Shown: positions 24,355-32,749, numbered from the stretch's first letter. The stretch: DNA of 64,000 nt from JANMES01 sp038329865 (GCA_038329865.1 JBBQNK010000022.1:8605-72604); one strand, 5' to 3'. Notes: generated by a model from the letters alone, not told the origin. Numbers and translations: made by a program.

Positions 24355-24610
24355 ATGAAGCAGTGCTTCCATACCATCATCAAGCCCGCGAGCGACGGAA
24401 AGTTCGTGGGATGGGTAGAAGAAATTCCCGGTACGATCACGCGCGGCCAGGATTTGGCAGAGTTGTCGTCGGAAATTAAAAGACGCACTTTTGCTGATGG
24501 TCGAAACCCGCCGTGACGAAGCCCGCCGAGCGATGGGCTCCAACTGCATCGTGGAATCGGTCGTGATCGATCTCGATGAGCTGGAATCTTCGTCCACACA
24601 TCTGGCGTGA
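24355..24610 (+). pseudogene. HicB-like antitoxin with one-base frameshift
   Basis: From ATG 24355 the frame reads MKQCFHTIIKPASDGKFVGW, EEIPGTITRGQDLAEL and EIK, a HicB antitoxin N-terminus. After the run AAAA at about 24477-24480 the match continues one base out of phase: DALLLMVETRRDEARRAM, then CIVESVVIDL, to TGA 24608-24610. Removing one A would restore an 84-residue HicB. No HicA toxin (dsRBD-like, about 60 residues) lies on either side. A decayed or phase-variable orphan antitoxin. Confidence 0.7.
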
Positions 24611-24680
24611 TCCGCAGTATCGGGCATTTCCTAGGTAAAATTCGAGTTGAAGGGAGTTTCTGCGCGATCACTGATTGATG

Positions 24681-25448
24681 CTAAGGCACGACCAGTGGTC
24701 CGCTGCGCACGGTCAGTGTTACGGTCGAGTCATCATTCAGAACTCCGTCGATGATGCCCTTGTTCCCACCAATGGAATAGTCAACAGTGAACCGGCTGGT
24801 GTTTGACGGATCCGATTGCCCTGCGAAGAATTCTGTGAGCGCACCATTCGTTGAATAGACAGGCCAGTTACCCAGTCGCTCCGTTGTCAGCGTGGAATTT
24901 GCTACGGCGGACTTTCCAATCCATCGATCGGGTTCAATCACCAAAACATCGGCAACCATCGGCTGGAGGATGTTGCTGTGAAAATGGTTGTCACCCCGCT
25001 CAAGGACTACGACAATAATTCGAACGGTGCCGCTCTTAGTCACGCGTTTTCCAATATAAAGATGGGGGCCAAAGTAGACCGGTTTGCCAATGCGGAACGC
25101 AAGCTGCTCGGCGGCATCGAGCGCGAGGTATTTGATTTGGTGTCGCCGATCGTCCGAGTGGTCACGTTGGAGAGTTCTGCTACTCCCGGCATCGTATTGA
25201 GGCACATCGGTCATTGTGTCGACGACTTTGTCCTCGCCATAAATGATCGTGCCGGCCGGTGCGGAGAACTGCTGGCATTTCGTTTCCCACTGCCGTATTT
25301 GCAAACGACTTTCGAACCATTGGTACGACATGGTCGAACCCCACAATACAATCAGGATGACCGTCGTGATGACGATCATCCTGATCAATTGCTTTAGCAA
25401 GCGGGGCTTCGGCGGAGGAGCGTAAGCCAGCGCGACCGGCTCTTCCAT
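24681..25448 (-). CDS. Membrane-anchored hypothetical protein
   Basis: 255 residues from ATG 25448, eleven bases after the ilvB stop with AGGTGG between, so it is the second gene of the ilvB operon. A short cytoplasmic part rich in proline, one membrane helix (MIVITTVILIVLWGSTMSY, about 26-44), then an outside domain with strands (VRIIVVVLERGDNHFHSNIL, ADVLVIEPDRWIG) and a C-terminal DDSTVTLTVRSGPLVV. Family unknown; no link to branched-chain amino acid synthesis is evident apart from position. Confidence 0.6.
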   Translation of the reverse strand: MEEPVALAYAPPPKPRLLKQLIRMIVITTVILIVLWGSTMSYQWFESRLQIRQWETKCQQFSAPAGTIIYGEDKVVDTMTDVPQYDAGSSRTLQRDHSDDRRHQIKYLALDAAEQLAFRIGKPVYFGPHLYIGKRVTKSGTVRIIVVVLERGDNHFHSNILQPMVADVLVIEPDRWIGKSAVANSTLTTERLGNWPVYSTNGALTEFFAGQSDPSNTSRFTVDYSIGGNKGIIDGVLNDDSTVTLTVRSGPLVVP

Positions 25449-25459
25449 GACGGGCCACC

Positions 25460-27208
25460 TTACGCCAGCGTTCCCAGTTCCATCTCGTGCAGCCCCTTGC
25501 CGCTCGGCACCATCGGGTACACGTGCTCGTTCGGTTCGACGAAGTAGTCGACCACGACCGGGCCTTTGTGGGCGAGCATTTCCTTGACCGTTTTTTCCAC
25601 GTCGGCCTTGTGTTCGCAGCGGATGCCGCGAATGCCGTACGCCTCGGCCATCATGGCGAAGTTGGGGTTCTTCATGACGGTCTGGCTGTAGCGCTTGCCG
25701 AAGAACAAATCCTGCCATTGCTTGACCATGCCCTGGAAATCATTGTTCAGGATGCACACCTTCACCGGGATGTTGTACTCGGCGATGGTCGCGAGTTCCG
25801 AGCAGGTCATGAGGTAGCTGGCGTCGCCGTCGATATCGATGACGATTTTGCCGGGTGCGCCGAGCTGCGCGCCCATCGCAGCCGGCAGGCCGAAGCCCAT
25901 CGTGCCGAGACCGCCGCTCGTGATCATCTGCCGCGGGAAGCGCCAGCGGATGAACTGCGCCGCCCACATCTGGTGCTGACCGACGCCGGTGCTGAAGATC
26001 GCTTCGCCCTTGGTCTGCTTGTTGATTTCCTCCAGCACGTATTGCGGCTTGGCGTGCTTGCTGTCGTCGAGGTACTTGAACGGGAAGCGGGCCTTCCAGG
26101 CGTTGATCTGCTCGAACCATGCCTTGCGGTCGTGGTGCTCGATGTACTGCAGCATCGCCTCGAGGCTAACGCGGGCATCGCCGACGACGGGGACATCGAC
26201 GTCCACCGTCTTGCTGATGCTCGAAGGATCGATATCGATGTGGATGATCTTTGCCTTGGGGGCGAACGTGGCAAGGTTGCCGGTGACGCGATCGTCAAAC
26301 CGCGCGCCGACGGAGATCAGGCAGTCTGATTCCTGCACGGCGTAGTTGGCGAACGCGCTGCCGTGCATGCCGAGCATGTAGAGCGATTTCGGATCGTGCT
26401 CGTCGAACGTGCCCAGGCCCAGCAGGGTGGTGGTGACGGGAATGTTTCCCTTCTCCGAAACCTTGCGAAGGGCCTGCCATGCGTTGCTGATCACCGCGCC
26501 CCCGCCGACGTACAGCACCGGGCGTTGCGCTTTGTTGATCATTTCCGCCGCGTCCATCACCTGCTTCTGGCTGCCGCCGGACATGTTGCCGTTGCGGCGC
26601 TTGAGGATGTGCTCGCGCGGGGTGTCGTCGACTTCTTCCGGGCACGGCGTGACCTGCACGTCCTTCGGCAGGTCAATCAGCACCGGCCCCGGCCGGCCGC
26701 TGGTGGCGACCATGAACGCTTCGTTCACGATCCGCGGGAGCTCGCGCACGTCCTTGATCAGATAATTCCACTTCGTGCACGGGCGCGTGATGCCGGTGAC
26801 GTCGGCTTCCTGAAACGCGTCGTTGCCGATCATCTTCGTCGCCACTTGGCCGGCGAAGACGACGATGGGGATCGAATCCATCTGGGCCGTCGCGATCGGA
26901 GTGACGGTGTTCGTAGCGCCCGGGCCGCTGGTGACGATGCAGACGCCGGGCTTCCCGGTCACGCGGGCGTAGCCGTCGGCGCAATGGCCGCTGGATTGCT
27001 CGTGGCGGTTGAGGATGAACTTGGCCGGCGTGCGGTAAAGCTGGTCGAACATCGGCAGGATGGCGCCGCCGGGGTAGCCGAAGATGGTGTCGACCTGGTG
27101 CGGGCCGATCAGCATCTCGTGCAGGATCTGGGCGCCGGTCTTTCCCTTGTATTTGGGCTTGCCGGTGGCGGGGGCAGTCTTGGGCAGGTCAGTATCGATG
27201 GTTGACAT
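25460..27208 (-). CDS. ilvB: Acetolactate synthase, large (catalytic) subunit
   Basis: 582 residues, normal length. Thiamine diphosphate-dependent enzyme: N-terminal GYPGGAILPMFDQL and HEQSSGHCADGYAR (catalytic Glu; the usual AA is SG here), FAD-region segments in the middle, and the ThDP/Mg motif in DIDGDASYLMTCSELAT with the closing NND. It joins two pyruvates (or pyruvate and 2-oxobutyrate) in valine, leucine and isoleucine synthesis. No regulatory small subunit (ilvN/ilvH) is adjacent. Expression is controlled by the valine-rich leader and terminator upstream. Confidence 0.97.
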   Translation of the reverse strand: MSTIDTDLPKTAPATGKPKYKGKTGAQILHEMLIGPHQVDTIFGYPGGAILPMFDQLYRTPAKFILNRHEQSSGHCADGYARVTGKPGVCIVTSGPGATNTVTPIATAQMDSIPIVVFAGQVATKMIGNDAFQEADVTGITRPCTKWNYLIKDVRELPRIVNEAFMVATSGRPGPVLIDLPKDVQVTPCPEEVDDTPREHILKRRNGNMSGGSQKQVMDAAEMINKAQRPVLYVGGGAVISNAWQALRKVSEKGNIPVTTTLLGLGTFDEHDPKSLYMLGMHGSAFANYAVQESDCLISVGARFDDRVTGNLATFAPKAKIIHIDIDPSSISKTVDVDVPVVGDARVSLEAMLQYIEHHDRKAWFEQINAWKARFPFKYLDDSKHAKPQYVLEEINKQTKGEAIFSTGVGQHQMWAAQFIRWRFPRQMITSGGLGTMGFGLPAAMGAQLGAPGKIVIDIDGDASYLMTCSELATIAEYNIPVKVCILNNDFQGMVKQWQDLFFGKRYSQTVMKNPNFAMMAEAYGIRGIRCEHKADVEKTVKEMLAHKGPVVVDYFVEPNEHVYPMVPSGKGLHEMELGTLA

Positions 27209-27283
27209 AGCAATCTCTCGTAAGTGAAGGTAGGAATGTACCTATCTTTCTCCGTACCTTCAATGATTATCGTGATTTAGAAT

Positions 27284-27314
27284 CAAAAACCCACAGAAAA
27301 CGGCGTTTTTGTGG
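27284..27314 (-). terminator. ilvB: ilvB leader terminator (attenuator)
   Basis: On the minus strand, CCACAAAAAC and GTTTTCTGTGG pair around GCC with one bulged C (27291-27314), followed by GTTTTTG (27284-27290). It lies 58 bases after the leader-peptide stop and 75 bases before the ilvB start, so it would end transcription before ilvB. Another strong hairpin (GGTCGG/CCGACC with CTCACA/TGTGAG inside, about 27329-27373) lies between and may be the pause or anti-antiterminator structure. Confidence 0.7.
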
Positions 27315-27371
27315 TTGGATGGGGCGGGTCGGTCGCGGGGCTCACAGTGTGAGGCGCCCGGCGGGGCCGAC

Positions 27372-27416
27372 CTATCGTACTACTACTACTACCGTAATTT
27401 GAAGTGACGAGTTCAT
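27372..27416 (-). CDS. ilvB leader peptide (five valines)
   Basis: The 14-residue reading MNSSLQITVVVVVR runs from ATG 27416 to TAG 27372-27374 on the minus strand, upstream of ilvB. It carries five GTA valine codons in a row plus one Leu and one Ile codon, so all three branched-chain amino acids are sampled. With the terminator downstream this is the expected layout of an ilv-type attenuation leader. The ribosome site is weak (GGTTCAGT). The antiterminator pairing could not be resolved by eye. Confidence 0.75.
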   Translation of the reverse strand: MNSSLQITVVVVVR

Positions 27417-27508
27417 ACTGAACCAGTTCGACTGTTCCAAAGCAGATCACACAACTTTTCGCCGGTCAGCCCGCTTCAGCGGGTTGCGGGCTCAGGGAAC
27501 AACGGAGA

Positions 27509-28021
27509 TCAATGCGATCCCGTTCCCGTCGGTCGCAGCGGTGACGTTTCACCCATCACCACGGCCGGGGGCGTATCGTAGGAGTCGAAATCCTCGCCGT
27601 CAAGACTGTGCGGCACGTAGCCCGGCAGCTTGGAGCGTTCGACCTCGTCGAAATACGCCTCCACCACTTCCCGCTCGATCGCCGCCCGGCAGGTTACGTT
27701 GATCGGGTGCGCGATGTCGGCATGCAGCTTGAATCGGCCCGACGGATTCTGCCCGTTGGCCAACGCCTTTTCGACTCGATTCTCATCGAGCCGGCAGCCG
27801 CAATGGTTGCAGAAGCGGGCGCGAAGGTGGTTCTTCTCGCTGCACCGCCGACAGCGGTCAGTCAATCGGCGCGACGGCATCGCGAGGAACAGCCCGCCGG
27901 GCCCGGCGATGAGTTTCACATCGCGAATGACAAAAGTTTGATCGAACGTGAGCGAGCAAAATGCCTTGAGTCGGCCTTGGCGCGCGTCAGCCAAATTGAT
28001 GCGTATCTCTGTCAGTTGCAT
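27509..28021 (-). CDS. SpoVG-family protein with inserted zinc ribbon
   Basis: 170 residues from ATG 28021. The SpoVG fold is clear on both sides: TEIRINLADARQGRLKAFCS, TFDQTFVIRDVKLIAG and GLFLAMPSRR, then DIAHPINVTCRAAIEREVVEAY. Between PSRR and DIAHP, where Bacillus SpoVG has only a few residues, there is a 45-residue insertion with two CxxC pairs (CRRCSEKN and FCNHCG), a zinc ribbon. A 45-residue acidic tail follows. SpoVG proteins bind DNA or RNA and regulate division and virulence genes. Lies downstream of ispE, as spoVG does in Bacillus. Confidence 0.85.
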   Translation of the reverse strand: MQLTEIRINLADARQGRLKAFCSLTFDQTFVIRDVKLIAGPGGLFLAMPSRRLTDRCRRCSEKNHLRARFCNHCGCRLDENRVEKALANGQNPSGRFKLHADIAHPINVTCRAAIEREVVEAYFDEVERSKLPGYVPHSLDGEDFDSYDTPPAVVMGETSPLRPTGTGSH

Positions 28022-28125
28022 GTCAACACCCCGAAACGAGAAATGAAACGTCCACCGTCTAAATTCGAAATTCAAACGCGACCTGACGCAGCCGGGAGCC
28101 GGCCGATCACTCGTCGTTCGAATTT

Positions 28126-29016
28126 TCAATCTCTGTCATCTGTGCTCATCCGCAAGTCTGGCGCAAGTTGCACCGCCGTTGCCCGTATGCCGCAATTACG
28201 TTCGATCGTCGCGGCGATCTCTATCGCTTCGGCCGCTTCATCCGCGAGCGTGAACAGGCTGCTGCCGCTGCCGCTCATGCGGATCGTCCGTCGCGTGTCG
28301 CGCTCGATCCGGTCTTTCAGCGCCGCCAGGTTCGGCTGAAGCGCGAACGCCGGCGGCTCGAGATCATTCACCAGCCGGGCCATCAAGTCGCCGGCGGAGA
28401 GTTTTGCCCAGTCCGCAAAATTGACCGTCGTCAGATCGCGGTCATCGCCCAGGCCCATCGCATCAAACTGCCGATAGCAGTCGGCCGTCGAAACGTGCAT
28501 CGGCGGCAGCACCAGCACCGCCCACTTCACGGCCGGCGGCGGGGCGGACGTCACCATCTCGCCCCGGCCGGCCAACACCGCGCTCGGCGCGGAGAAGAAA
28601 AAAGGCACGTCGCTCCCAATCGCCGCACCCACGCGTGACAGGCGATCCACGGCCCAGCCGGCTTCTAAAAAGCTGTTGAGCGCGACGAGCAGAGTGGCCG
28701 CATCGCTGCTGCCCCCTCCTAGTCCACTGCCGTGGGGGATGGACTTCAGGAGCGTCACGGAGCATCCGAGTTGCTCCCGTATAGTTCCGATTTCACTCGC
28801 AAATGCGCGAGCGGCCTTCATTACTAGGTTGCGATCGTCCGAAGGAATCATTTCGTCCTCACAACGGAACGAAAATCCGAACGCCTCGCGCTTCAGTATC
28901 AATCTGTCAAAGAGCCCGACAGTCACCAGCCACGAACCAAGCGGGTGATACCCGTCGTCGCGTCGTTTTCCGACGCGGAGATGCAAATTAATTTTCGCAG
29001 GGGCGAGCCAACGCAT
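28126..29016 (-). CDS. ispE: 4-diphosphocytidyl-2-C-methyl-D-erythritol kinase
   Basis: 296 residues. GHMP-kinase features: WLAPAKINLHLRVG at the start (substrate lysine), the ATP loop SIPHGSGLGGGSSDAA (about 92-107), and IRMSGSGSSLFTL near the C-terminus. IspE phosphorylates CDP-methylerythritol, the fourth step of the MEP isoprenoid pathway, so this organism makes isoprenoids by MEP. The spoVG-like gene follows about 100 bases downstream on the same strand. Confidence 0.95.
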   Translation of the reverse strand: MRWLAPAKINLHLRVGKRRDDGYHPLGSWLVTVGLFDRLILKREAFGFSFRCEDEMIPSDDRNLVMKAARAFASEIGTIREQLGCSVTLLKSIPHGSGLGGGSSDAATLLVALNSFLEAGWAVDRLSRVGAAIGSDVPFFFSAPSAVLAGRGEMVTSAPPPAVKWAVLVLPPMHVSTADCYRQFDAMGLGDDRDLTTVNFADWAKLSAGDLMARLVNDLEPPAFALQPNLAALKDRIERDTRRTIRMSGSGSSLFTLADEAAEAIEIAATIERNCGIRATAVQLAPDLRMSTDDRD

Positions 29017-29187
29017 GACTTGCTTACTCTATCAGTACGATCGCCCCGACTTCACTTTTCCAGACGTGCTTACGACCCATTCAAAATACGAGACCCGTAG
29101 TTAAACGTCAACAAAAATCCAGACAAATGACATTCGCGTTCCGCCGCCTTGACGGAGGCGCCGCCAACCTGAACAATCACCAGCGAC

Positions 29188-29766
29188 ATGACCAAACCCA
29201 TCCACCATCCGGCCCTTGCGCCGTTGAAGGCCAAATTCCTCGACATCCAGTTTTACGTGGCGGAATTCCGCGGCATGGTGACAGTCGTTGTCCCGCGCGA
29301 ACACCTGGTGAAAGTGTGCGAATACCTGCGCGACGAACCGACGCTTCGTTACGACATGCTGGCCGAGTTGAACGGCGTGGACTACCTCAACTACCCCGGC
29401 ACGAAGCACCGCTTCGGCATCAATTACGGCCTGACCAGCGTGCAATTCAACAACCGCCTGTGGCTCAAAGTCTTCCTCGATCCGAACCACGACACCGCGC
29501 CCGGCACCGGCCTGCGCGACGAAGAGCAATTGGAGAAGGGCGACCCGGGACTGAAAGTCCCGAGCGTCACAAGCGTGTGGCCCGGCGCGGAATGGCTCGA
29601 GCGCGAAGTGTACGACATGTTCGGCCTGATCTTCGTCGGCCATCCCGATCTTCGGCGCATCCTCACATGGAACGGCTACGGCTCGTTCCCGCTCAGAAAA
29701 GATTATCCTGTTCGTGGCGTCGGCGAGCGTGAGAAGTTCAAGATCGTTACGCGCGAATCCGTCTAA
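29188..29766 (+). CDS. nuoC: NADH-quinone oxidoreductase subunit C (NuoC), solitary
   Basis: 192 residues, the length of the 30-kDa complex I subunit. The conserved end is clear: WLEREVYDMFGLIFVGHPDL, then RRILTWNGYGSFPLRKDYPV. Normally nuoC lies between nuoB and nuoD; here both neighbours are unrelated, and a word palindrome separates it from convergent ptsN. It may serve a complex I whose other genes lie elsewhere, or a hydrogenase-type complex. The start at 29188 follows CAGCGAC, a weak ribosome site. Confidence 0.92.
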   Translation: MTKPIHHPALAPLKAKFLDIQFYVAEFRGMVTVVVPREHLVKVCEYLRDEPTLRYDMLAELNGVDYLNYPGTKHRFGINYGLTSVQFNNRLWLKVFLDPNHDTAPGTGLRDEEQLEKGDPGLKVPSVTSVWPGAEWLEREVYDMFGLIFVGHPDLRRILTWNGYGSFPLRKDYPVRGVGEREKFKIVTRESV

Positions 29767-29775
29767 CAGAAATCC

Positions 29776-29864
29776 GAACGCAAAGAAGCAAAGAAACAAA
29801 GGAAGAGCAAAGAAGGAATTCGATTTCCTTTGCTCTTCCTTTGTTTCTTTGCTTCATTGCGTTC
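29776..29864. repeat. Word palindrome (GCAAAGAA type) nuoC/ptsN
   Basis: Arms 29776-29812 and 29828-29864, 37 bases each, complementary at 36 positions. The words are variations on CAAAGAA and GGAAGAG. Fills the gap between convergent genes and could end transcription from both sides. Confidence 0.9.
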
Positions 29865-29884
29865 AGTCTTTGAGTTACATCGAA

Positions 29885-30346
29885 CTACATCGAATTTTCC
29901 TGTGCCACGATGATGTCGAAAATCTCCTGCGAGGTTTTTGCCGCAGCCAGGGCTGCGCGGAATTTATCGATGGTCATCAGCCGGCTGATGCGGGCTAGGG
30001 CATGGATGTGCGGGCCGGTCTTGTCCGGCGGGCTGGCGAGGAGCCAGATGAGGTTGACGGGTTTGCCGTCGATGGCCTGGAAGTCGATGGGCGTGCCGGG
30101 CCGGCCGATCGCCATGACGAGGTGATCCACGCCGGCGCATTTGCCGTGCGGGATCGCCAGGCCGTTGCCGATTCCCGTGGTGCGCGTGGATTCGCGATCG
30201 AGCACGGAGTCCAGCACCTTCTTGGGATCGGAGACTTCGCCGTTGTCTTTGAGAAGCGTGACGAGTTCACCGATCGCGTCGGCCTTGGCGGTCGCGACGA
30301 GCGGCACTTTAATGTTGGTCGGTTTTAAGATGTCGGTCAAACGCAT
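29885..30346 (-). CDS. ptsN: PTS EIIA (PtsN-type) protein
   Basis: 153 residues, single EIIA domain of the fructose/Ntr type. The phosphorylated histidine lies in GIGNGLAIPHGK. In proteobacteria EIIA-Ntr is a regulator of nitrogen and potassium balance, phosphorylated by PtsP/NPr; no other PTS gene is nearby, so a regulatory role is more likely than sugar transport. Single gene; promoter not recognised. Confidence 0.88.
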   Translation of the reverse strand: MRLTDILKPTNIKVPLVATAKADAIGELVTLLKDNGEVSDPKKVLDSVLDRESTRTTGIGNGLAIPHGKCAGVDHLVMAIGRPGTPIDFQAIDGKPVNLIWLLASPPDKTGPHIHALARISRLMTIDKFRAALAAAKTSQEIFDIIVAQENSM

Positions 30347-30429
30347 ACGTCCACACTCCGGACGGGACTAGGGTTCTACACAGGTCGAAGGGGCAATGTT
30401 ACCCCTTCATCGTCCGCCGATCAAACGCC

Positions 30430-31206
30430 TCATGACGGAGTTTGTATCCGCGGTGCCGGTTTTTCTGGTTTTTTCGGGATAAATCCCACGGCGAAACAGA
30501 CGAGCATCATGATCCAGAACGTCCAGAACGCCGGCGAGCTGCTGGAATGAAAGTTCATCGAGGGGTAATGCTCGGGATTGAACTTCCAGTTCAGCAGCAG
30601 TTTCAGACCGATCACAACAACGAGTAAGTAGGCGGAAATTTCGAATCGCGGGAATTTTTCCAGCAATTTAATGAACATCACCGCCGCCACGCGCATCAGG
30701 GCCACGCCGATCATCCCGCCGGTCACGACGACCCAGAGCTTGGGGTGAAACGCTTGCAGGTCGGTCCCTTCCGGCGCCGGCCCGACGAGCGCGATGGCGG
30801 CAAGGATCGAATCGACCGCGAAGGCCATATCCGTCAACTCGATCGCGAGCACGGTCGACCAGAAATCGCGCGAGCTGCTGCGCAGCGGCTTGGCGAGCTT
30901 GGCGGCAGAGTCTTCATCCTTGGCGGGAAAAAAGAAATGCCGGACGGCCACGTAAATCAGATACCCGCCGCCGATCAGTTTGACGAAATTTTGCCGCAGC
31001 AGAAGTTGGGCCAGCGCGATCGCGATCAGGCGGAAGACGAACGCGCCAACCAATCCGAACGTGAGCGCCTTGGACTGCTGATCTTTATCCAGTCGCTTGG
31101 CGAGAAGGCCGAGCACCAGCGCGTTGTCGATCGAGAGCACGCCCTCAAGCACAACGAGCAGGCCGATGACCGCGAGGTCGTTGAGTTCGAAAGTTTGACC
31201 GAACAT
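30430..31206 (-). CDS. TerC-family membrane protein
   Basis: 258 residues, seven or so membrane helices. The first helix has LVVLEGVLSIDNALVLGLLA, the characteristic acidic TerC motif, and a second one IELTDMAFAVDSILAAIAL repeats the pattern. TerC/Alx/YkoY proteins export manganese or other metals, in some species during protein secretion. No yybP-ykoY manganese riboswitch was recognised in the short gap upstream. The C-terminus is proline-rich. Confidence 0.88.
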   Translation of the reverse strand: MFGQTFELNDLAVIGLLVVLEGVLSIDNALVLGLLAKRLDKDQQSKALTFGLVGAFVFRLIAIALAQLLLRQNFVKLIGGGYLIYVAVRHFFFPAKDEDSAAKLAKPLRSSSRDFWSTVLAIELTDMAFAVDSILAAIALVGPAPEGTDLQAFHPKLWVVVTGGMIGVALMRVAAVMFIKLLEKFPRFEISAYLLVVVIGLKLLLNWKFNPEHYPSMNFHSSSSPAFWTFWIMMLVCFAVGFIPKKPEKPAPRIQTPS

Positions 31207-31276
31207 AAAATCAGCCGCCGGACTGGCTGCTTCAGCGGCCAGTGGTCAATGGTTTGCGATGCCGTTCAACTCAACT

Positions 31277-31900
31277 TCAAGTGCCGAAGATTCGATCGCC
31301 CGCGTCGCCGAGGCCGGGCATGATGTATCCCTTTTCGTTCAGGCAGCGATCGACGGCGGCGCAGTAGATCGGGATCTCCGGGTGCTGCTTGTGGATGGCG
31401 GCGATGCCTTCAGGGGCGGCCACGAGACAGACGAATCGCATTCGCGTCACACCCGCGCGCTTGAGAAAGGTGATCGCCGCCGACCCGCTGCCGCCGGTGG
31501 CGAGCATCGGATCGATCAGCAACACTTCGGTGTCGGCGATATCCGGCGGGAGTTTTTGATAGTACGTGACGGGCTCCAGCGTTTTCTCATCGCGCGCTAC
31601 GCCGAGGTGGCCGAGCCGGGCATCCGCCAGCAGGCGCAATACGCCGCCCGTCATGCCAAGCCCCGCCCGCAGGATCGGCACGAGCGTGACCGGCCGGGAG
31701 AGCGTGACGCCGGTCATTTTTTCCATCGGCGTGGTGACTTCGCGCGGCCTGGTCGGCAGATCGCGCGTGACTTCGTAAACCATCAGCGAGGCGATTTCAT
31801 CGAGCAACGCACGGAATTTCCGGTGATCGGTCGACACATCGCGCAGTTCCGCGAGCTTGGTCTGAATCACCGGATGATTGAAGACGAAGACATTGGTCAT
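31277..31900 (-). CDS. upp: Uracil phosphoribosyltransferase
   Basis: 207 residues. PRPP-binding loop LIDPMLATGGSGSAAI and the uracil-site end GLGDAGDRIFGT are typical; the N-terminus VFVFNHPVIQTKLAELRD also matches. It salvages uracil to UMP. The start ATG (31898-31900) lies inside the arm of the word palindrome at 31899-31972, and leuD ends right behind it, so it may be expressed from the leuD transcript. Confidence 0.95.
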   Translation of the reverse strand: MTNVFVFNHPVIQTKLAELRDVSTDHRKFRALLDEIASLMVYEVTRDLPTRPREVTTPMEKMTGVTLSRPVTLVPILRAGLGMTGGVLRLLADARLGHLGVARDEKTLEPVTYYQKLPPDIADTEVLLIDPMLATGGSGSAAITFLKRAGVTRMRFVCLVAAPEGIAAIHKQHPEIPIYCAAVDRCLNEKGYIMPGLGDAGDRIFGT

Positions 31901-31972
31901 TTCCGATTTCCGATTGGCGATTGCCGATTAGAGATGCCTTGATTCGGCAATCGCCCATCGGCAATCGGAAAT
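31899..31972. repeat. Word palindrome (CGATTGCCGATT type) leuD/upp
   Basis: Arms from 31899 to about 31928 and 31943-31972, near-complementary with two mismatches. The unit is roughly GATTGCC/GATTTCC. It occupies the whole gap between leuD and upp, overlapping the upp start codon and touching the leuD stop codon. Confidence 0.9.
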
Positions 31973-32533
31973 TTACTTGAGCATGCCCGCGGTTTTCGCG
32001 TACTCGAACACGCCGCCGGCTTCGATGATCGGCAACACATCGCCGAGGGGCTTGAGATCGAAACGCTCGCCGGTAGTTTTGTTCAGGACGTAGCCGTCGA
32101 TGAGGTGGACTTCGACTTCATCGCCGGTTTTGATTTTTTCGACGAGGCGGGCGGTCGATTCGATCGGCACGAGGTAGCCGCCGTTGACGCTGTTGCGGAA
32201 GAAGATGCGGGCGTAGAACTCGGCGATCACGCAGGTGATTCCCGCCTCGGCCAGCGCGAGCGGGGCGTGCTCGCGACTGCTGCCGCAGCCGAAGTTTTTC
32301 CCGCCGACGATGACGGTGTAGATGCTGCGGAATTCATTAGGCGGCACGAACGGCGTTTTCCCGCCGGGCAGGCCCATTTGGCCTTCAGGCACGCCGCTGT
32401 TGGCGTACATGCCGAAGAACTTCCGCTCCTCGGGAATCGCGGGATTGAACGACAGATATTGGGCCGGGATGATCTGGTCGGTATCGATGTTGTCGCCAAG
32501 GACGTAAGCCTTGCCGGAGATGACGGTTTCCAT
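31973..32533 (-). CDS. leuD: 3-isopropylmalate dehydratase, small subunit
   Basis: 186 residues from ATG 32533 (GAAGGAATC upstream; the longer start at 32548 is less good). Swivel-domain signatures GDNIDTDQIIPAQYL at the start and VGGKNFGCGSSREHAPLAL in the middle are diagnostic. With LeuC it isomerises 2-isopropylmalate to 3-isopropylmalate in leucine synthesis. leuC is 2 kb away on the same strand, separated by a response regulator and small genes of the other strand, so the two subunits are not one transcript. Confidence 0.95.
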   Translation of the reverse strand: METVISGKAYVLGDNIDTDQIIPAQYLSFNPAIPEERKFFGMYANSGVPEGQMGLPGGKTPFVPPNEFRSIYTVIVGGKNFGCGSSREHAPLALAEAGITCVIAEFYARIFFRNSVNGGYLVPIESTARLVEKIKTGDEVEVHLIDGYVLNKTTGERFDLKPLGDVLPIIEAGGVFEYAKTAGMLK

Positions 32534-32636
32534 GTGATTCCTTCGCAAAAGTCAGGTTCAGATAATAGGCGGGAGGAGATAATTGTACAGTATGAGAACC
32601 TGGGGAGATTGTAAGCGATTATCGAACAGTTGGAGA

Positions 32637-32733
32637 AATGCAGAATGCAGAATGCAGAATGCAGAATTTCGGACAAATTTCATTCTTCATCCTGTATTAA
32701 GCATTCTGCACTTCGCATTCTGCATTCCGCATT
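32637..32733. repeat. Word palindrome (GCAGAAT type) upstream of leuD
   Basis: Left arm 32637-32667 is GCAGAAT repeated four times; right arm 32703-32733 is the complement with four or so changes. Loop of 35 bases. Lies between the divergent leuD and the small gene at 32788. Confidence 0.88.
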
Positions 32734-32749
32734 CCGTATTCTCCTCCGC

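Noticed and set aside
26363..27205. Plus-strand ORF of 280 codons opposite ilvB
   Set aside because: Shadow of ilvB codons; the same holds for long ORFs opposite tuf, thrS and rpoB.
32637..32667. CRISPR-like array at the GCAGAAT words
   Set aside because: Tandem words without spacers and with a complementary arm; no cas genes in the window.
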